From Rhodospirillales bacterium (GTDB taxonomy: Bacteria > Pseudomonadota > Alphaproteobacteria > Kiloniellales > JACOMY01), in assembly GCA_014324045.1 (NCBI GenBank), contig JACOMY010000003.1, positions 62,001 through 126,000 of the forward strand: a stretch of 64,000 bases of DNA, read 5' to 3'. Position numbers and translations under genes: made by a program. The number at the start of each line of letters is the position of its first letter. Position 1 is the stretch's first letter. The notes under the pieces are model-generated. The model was not told where the DNA came from. It ran no database searches and saw only the letters and a program-made list of their open reading frames with translations. Of this stretch, positions 60,098 to 64,000 are shown piece by piece.

Positions 60098-61390
60098 GTG
60101 ACGGCACCCTTGCGAATTGGCTTGGCCGGCCTTGGAACGGTAGGCGGCGGCGTGTTGCGTCTGCTGCAAGAAAACAAGGCCCTGATCGAAACGAGGTCCG
60201 GTCGTTCCTTGCAGGTGACTGCGGTCTCCGCCCGCGATCCTAAAAAGGCGAGAGATCTGCCTCTGGATGGCGTGCGTTGGGTCGACAGTGCCGAGGCACT
60301 GGCCGAGGATGATGCGGTCGACGTAGTGGTGGAACTGATCGGTGGCGAGGCCGGCGTGGCCTTGACCCTGGTCGAAAACAGTCTGAAAGCAGGTAAGCCC
60401 GTCGTCACTGCAAACAAGGCTCTGGTAGCGCACCATGGCGCAAAGCTAGACGCGATGGCCGACACGGCTGGCGTTACCTTGTCCTACGAGGCGGCGGTGG
60501 CCGGCGGTATTCCCATTATCAAGCTGCTGCGCGAGGGTCTGGCGGCCAATTCCGTCACCCGCGTTTACGGCATCCTGAACGGAACCTGCAATTATATCCT
60601 GACCGCCATGCGCGAGACCGGGAACGACTTCGAGTCGGTGCTGAAGGAGGCGCAAGGCCTGGGCTATGCCGAGGCGGATCCAACCTTCGACATCAACGGC
60701 ATCGATGCGGCGCACAAACTGGCAATCCTGGCCTCCTTGGCTTTCGGTAGTCGCATCGATTTTCCGGCACTGGCGATCGAAGGCATCCGCCACGTCTCCG
60801 CACTGGACATCGCCTTCGCCGATACCTTGGGCTATCGCATCAAGCTGTTGGGCTATGCGGAGCGCCAAGGCGACCGGCTGGATCAGAGGGTCTTTCCCTG
60901 CATGGTCGCTAAGGCGGCGCCAATTGCTTCGGTCGAAGGGGTCTTCAATGCAGTGGTCGCAGAGGGCAACCAGGTCGGTACCGTGATGATCGAGGGGCCG
61001 GGCGCCGGGGCTGGCCCCACCGCTTCTGCGGTGGTCGCCGATTTGATCGATTTGGCCCGTGGGGCCCGGCTGGCGACCTTCGGCTTGGGCGCGCGCGATC
61101 TAGTCCACCTCCAGCCGCTGGACCCGGGACGTCGGCGCGGCGCTTTCTACCTGCGCCTCACGGTGGTTGATCGACCGGGCGTCATTGCCGATGTCAGCGC
61201 CATTCTGCGCGACCAGGTGATTTCTATGGAATCCATGCTGCAGCGCGGCCGGGCACCGGAGGAGACGGTGCAGGTGGTCCTGACCACGCATGAGACCGAA
61301 AGCGCTGCGCTGTCGCGCGCCGTTGCGAAGATCGCTACGCTTGACTGCATGATTGAACCGCCGCGTATCTTGCCCATCGCCGAATTCTGA
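60098..61390 (+). CDS. hom: Homoserine dehydrogenase
   Basis: Hom reduces aspartate semialdehyde to homoserine for threonine and methionine. The 430-residue protein has the NAD(P) motif GLAGLGTVGGGVLRLL, GKPVVTANKALVAHHG, the catalytic region GGIPIIKLLREGLAANSV and GILNGTCNYILTAM, and a C-terminal ACT domain (FYLRLTVVDRPGVIADVSAI) that usually mediates threonine feedback. The start is a GTG with GGAGAAGG upstream. It leads hom-glpX-recJ, a conserved order in alphaproteobacteria. Confidence 0.96.
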   Translation: MTAPLRIGLAGLGTVGGGVLRLLQENKALIETRSGRSLQVTAVSARDPKKARDLPLDGVRWVDSAEALAEDDAVDVVVELIGGEAGVALTLVENSLKAGKPVVTANKALVAHHGAKLDAMADTAGVTLSYEAAVAGGIPIIKLLREGLAANSVTRVYGILNGTCNYILTAMRETGNDFESVLKEAQGLGYAEADPTFDINGIDAAHKLAILASLAFGSRIDFPALAIEGIRHVSALDIAFADTLGYRIKLLGYAERQGDRLDQRVFPCMVAKAAPIASVEGVFNAVVAEGNQVGTVMIEGPGAGAGPTASAVVADLIDLARGARLATFGLGARDLVHLQPLDPGRRRGAFYLRLTVVDRPGVIADVSAILRDQVISMESMLQRGRAPEETVQVVLTTHETESAALSRAVAKIATLDCMIEPPRILPIAEF

Positions 61391-61445
61391 TCCAGAGCGG
61401 CCGCGTGCCGACCGACCGCACCAACGACACGAGGATGGAAAAAAC

Positions 61446-62432
61446 ATGACCGGGCCGAGCTCAATGAACCGCAATCTCGCCTTGGAGTCTGTGCGTGTAA
61501 CGGAGGCGGCCGCTCTAGCTGCCTCCCGCCTGATGGGACGCGGCGACGAGAAGGCTGCCGATCAGGCCGCCGTGACTGCCATGCGGGTCGCGCTGAACTC
61601 CTTGCCGATCTCCGGAACGGTGCGCATCGGCGAGGGTGAGCGCGACGAGGCGCCGATGCTCTTCATCGGTGAGGAAGTCGGTTCCGGCGGACCGAAGATC
61701 GATATTGCACTCGATCCTCTGGAGGGCACCACCATCACCGCCAAGGGCGGTCCCAACGCGCTGGCGGTGATCGCCATGGCACAGGAGGGCGGCTTCCTCA
61801 ATGCACCCGACACCTACATGGACAAGATTGCCGTCGGCGGCGGGCTGCCGGAAGACGTGATCGATCTCGACGCCTCGCCAGGAGAGAACCTGAAGTCGCT
61901 CTCCATGGCCACCGGCAAGTCGATCGGGGACCTGGTGGTCTGCATTCTGGATCGTCCGCGCCACGCTGACATCATCGACAAAGTCAGGGCCGCCGGCGCG
62001 CGAATCGTGCTGATCGGTGACGGCGATGTGTCCGGCGTCATTGCCACTTCCAACAAGGAAAGCGGCATCGACCTCTATCTCGGTCAAGGCGGCGCGCCGG
62101 AGGGGGTTTTGGCGGCCGCCGCATTGCGCTGCATCGGCGGCCAGTTCCAGGGCCGCCTGGTGTTCCGCAACGACGACGAGCGCGCCCGTGCGCATCGTTG
62201 CGGCGTCACCGACTTCACGCGCAAGTACCGCATGGAGGATCTGGCCGGCGGCAACGTGGTCTTCGCGGCAACCGGCGTTACCGACGGCAGCATGCTGCGC
62301 GGCGTGCGCCGTTCGGCCCAGGCGGCCGAGACTCAGTCCATCGTGATGCGCTCCGCCACCGGCACGGTGCGGACCGTCTCGGCGCGGCATAACTTCTCGC
62401 GCAAGACTTGGTATAGCGACTTCATGGGATGA
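61446..62432 (+). CDS. glpX: Fructose-1,6-bisphosphatase class II
   Basis: GlpX dephosphorylates fructose 1,6-bisphosphate in gluconeogenesis. The 328-residue protein has RVTEAAALAASRLMGRGDEK, GTVRIGEGERDEAPMLFIGE, DIALDPLEGTTITAKGGPNA, APDTYMDKIAVGG and LGQGGAPEGVLAAAALRCIG, the family metal and substrate motifs. The ATG at 61446 has GAGGATGGA upstream; an ATG at 61464 is also possible. The stop overlaps the recJ ATG (ATGA). Confidence 0.95.
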   Translation: MTGPSSMNRNLALESVRVTEAAALAASRLMGRGDEKAADQAAVTAMRVALNSLPISGTVRIGEGERDEAPMLFIGEEVGSGGPKIDIALDPLEGTTITAKGGPNALAVIAMAQEGGFLNAPDTYMDKIAVGGGLPEDVIDLDASPGENLKSLSMATGKSIGDLVVCILDRPRHADIIDKVRAAGARIVLIGDGDVSGVIATSNKESGIDLYLGQGGAPEGVLAAAALRCIGGQFQGRLVFRNDDERARAHRCGVTDFTRKYRMEDLAGGNVVFAATGVTDGSMLRGVRRSAQAAETQSIVMRSATGTVRTVSARHNFSRKTWYSDFMG

Positions 62433-64000
62433 GCGCCGACGGGGATGCTGCGCTGTTCGGTGTCGTCCGCTCCTTAACCGGCCAGCGCTGGCGAGCCAGG
62501 CCCTGCGACGAGCGGGCGGCGTCCCTGTTGGCGCAACGCCTGGGCCTGCCGGACCTGCTGGCCCGACTGCTGACCCAACGCGGCATCGATCTCGACAGCG
62601 CCGAGGGCTTCCTAAGTCCGCGGCTGCGCGATGTTTTGCCCGAACCCTATTGCCTGAAAGATATGAAGCGGGCTGTGGACCGCTTGGCGGAAGCGGTACG
62701 TGACGGCGAAGCGGTCGCCGTTTTTGGCGACTACGATGTCGACGGGGCGACCTCCGCCGCCTTGCTGGTGCGCTTCTTCCGGGCGCTAGGGCAGGAGATC
62801 CGCGTCTACATCCCCGATCGTCTGAAGGAAGGCTACGGCCCCAACGCGGCCGCACTGGAAGGCCTTGCCGCCGAGGGTGTTAGGCTGGTGGTGGCGGTGG
62901 ACTGCGGCACTACGGCCTTCGAGCCGCTGGCGGCGGCCAAGGCGGCCGGCCTGGAGGTCCTGGTGGTCGACCATCACGTCGCCGAGGCGGCCCTGCCCGA
63001 CGCCCTGGCCGTGGTCAATCCCAATCGTTTGGACGATGACAGCGGCGTCGGCAGTCTAGCTGCGGTGGGCGTCCTCTATCTGCTGCTGATCGCCCTCAAT
63101 CGAACCCTGAGGCAGTCTGGCTACTATGAGAGCGGCAGGGTCGAGCCGCCCTTGCTCAAGTGGCTGGATCTGGTGGCCTTGGGCACGGTGGCCGACGTGG
63201 CCCCGCTGAGCGGCCTTAACCGGGTGCTGGTGGCGCAAGGCCTGAAGGTGCTCTCGGCGCGCGAGAACCTTGGCCTGGCGGCCTTGCTGCAGATCTCCGG
63301 CCAGTCGGGCGCGGTGACTGCCGGGCAACTGGGCTTTCATCTGGGGCCGCGGGTGAATGCCGGCGGCCGGGTCGGCTGTGCAGGCTTGGGTACGCGCTTG
63401 CTGACGGCAGAGGATCCCTTCGAGGCGCAGGGCTTGGCGCAAGACCTGGATCGGCTGAACCGCGAGCGGCAGGACATTGAGGCCGCTGTCCTGGCCGATG
63501 CACTGGCCATCTTGGAGGCCGAACCGCCGTCGAAGGGCATGATCGTGGTGGCTGGCGAAGCTTGGCATCCCGGCGTCATCGGTATCGTTGCCGCGCGGCT
63601 GCGTGAGCGCTTCGGTCTACCCGCTTTGGTGATTGCTTTGGCAGGCGCGGAGGGCAAGGGCTCGGCCCGTTCGATCCCCGGTCTCGATCTGGGCGCCTTG
63701 GTGCTGCGGGCACGCGCCGAAAGACTGCTGATCAACGGCGGCGGGCACCGGATGGCGGCTGGCCTGACGGTGGCACGTGGTGCCTTGGCAGACCTGACGG
63801 ACTTCCTCAGGTGCGAGACAGCCCGGCGGCTGGCGGAGATCGGCTATCGTCCGACTTTGGACATCGACCTGCCCCTCAGCGGCGCCGCTGCTACCGCCGC
63901 CTTGGTCGACAGCTGTCAACATCTCTCCCCCTTCGGGGTGGGGAACCCGCAGCCCCGTTTCGCCCTGCGGGCGCTTCGTCTGGCCCAGGTCGATATCATG
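62429..64000 (+). CDS. recJ: Single-stranded-DNA exonuclease RecJ (cut by window edge)
   Basis: RecJ degrades single-stranded DNA 5' to 3' in recombination and mismatch repair. 524 codons are visible. DHH-family motifs are AVFGDYDVDGATSAALL, VVAVDCGTTAFE, LEVLVVDHHVAEAALP, VALGTVADVAPLSG and LGPRVNAGGRVG; the DHHA1 part has INGGGHRMAAGLTV. The ATG overlaps the glpX stop. It runs off the right edge in the OB-fold region without a break. Confidence 0.95.
   Translation, partial: MSADGDAALFGVVRSLTGQRWRARPCDERAASLLAQRLGLPDLLARLLTQRGIDLDSAEGFLSPRLRDVLPEPYCLKDMKRAVDRLAEAVRDGEAVAVFGDYDVDGATSAALLVRFFRALGQEIRVYIPDRLKEGYGPNAAALEGLAAEGVRLVVAVDCGTTAFEPLAAAKAAGLEVLVVDHHVAEAALPDALAVVNPNRLDDDSGVGSLAAVGVLYLLLIALNRTLRQSGYYESGRVEPPLLKWLDLVALGTVADVAPLSGLNRVLVAQGLKVLSARENLGLAALLQISGQSGAVTAGQLGFHLGPRVNAGGRVGCAGLGTRLLTAEDPFEAQGLAQDLDRLNRERQDIEAAVLADALAILEAEPPSKGMIVVAGEAWHPGVIGIVAARLRERFGLPALVIALAGAEGKGSARSIPGLDLGALVLRARAERLLINGGGHRMAAGLTVARGALADLTDFLRCETARRLAEIGYRPTLDIDLPLSGAAATAALVDSCQHLSPFGVGNPQPRFALRALRLAQVDIM

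Noticed and set aside
61515-62855. 446-codon minus-strand frame over glpX and recJ
   Set aside because: Antisense to two clear genes, and no family resemblance.
1-64000. Prophage, integrative element or defence island
   Set aside because: No integrase, phage structural, toxin-antitoxin, restriction or CRISPR genes were recognised; neither tRNA is followed by a duplicated 3' end or an integrase gene.

Overview
The window reads as a chromosomal segment of a high-GC alphaproteobacterium, most likely of the Rhodospirillales or a related order. This placement is inferred from gene content and order: an aerobic cobaltochelatase CobN behind a DUF1636-CobW pair, hom-glpX-recJ, recG/sdhE-mfd, plsY-dprA-topA-rnr, and a DinB with an N-terminal Cys motif. 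No 16S rRNA or other direct taxonomic marker is present. Both tRNAs encode their CCA ends. Many genes are packed with ATGA, TGATG or GTGA overlaps.

Layout. 1-6.2 kb is a cobalamin locus: a B12 riboswitch on the minus strand leads DUF1636-cobW-cobN, the divergent cobU-cobO-cobQ run rightward, and cobD converges on them. 6.3-8.1 kb holds hisI, sufE and a TAXI-type binding protein. 8.3-11.2 kb holds a D-2-hydroxyacid dehydrogenase gene broken by one in-frame amber codon, dinB, a ROK-kinase stub and rpmG. 11.3-20 kb is a housekeeping block on the minus strand (S41 peptidase, rnr, topA, dprA, plsY). 20.2-23.9 kb is cysQ-cysD-cysNC for sulfate activation and PAP turnover. 24-27.3 kb has IS3 and DctM remnants and then modABC for molybdate. 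27.3-32.2 kb has waaA, a decayed HAD phosphatase, a MATE exporter, DUF2165 and a PhzF protein. 32.6-34.2 kb is a Tat-exported peptide-type ABC binding protein. 34.3-41.7 kb is recG, sdhE, mfd and DUF3422. 42-45.8 kb has tRNA-Val, an AEC permease, tRNA-Asp and minCDE. 46.2-48.5 kb is a fully decayed siderophore/haem-type ABC importer. 48.6 kb is pyrE. 49.4-55.8 kb mixes intact organosulfur-type genes with remnants. 55.9-58.7 kb has an ion channel with a zinc ribbon, a segmental tandem duplication carrying two DUF429 genes, and a PhaC remnant. The window ends with an OmpA-like lipoprotein, hom, glpX and the start of recJ.

Two themes stand out. First, about a dozen loci are gene wrecks: ddh, ROK kinase, IS3, dctM, HAD phosphatase, three ABC importer genes, enoyl-CoA hydratase, BKACE/DUF849, IS5, phaC and a zinc-ribbon copy. 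Several keep both protein ends but have lost the middle. Core genes beside them are intact. This looks like ongoing deletion-biased erosion of accessory metabolism. Second, an acyl-CoA-dehydrogenase-fold protein carries the Arg84 and Gln-for-Glu changes of 3-sulfinopropanoyl-CoA desulfinase, and a DmdA-like demethylase lies 3.2 kb away. Together with cysDNC this suggests use of organic sulfur compounds. I found no CRISPR array, prophage, complete IS element or obvious defence system.
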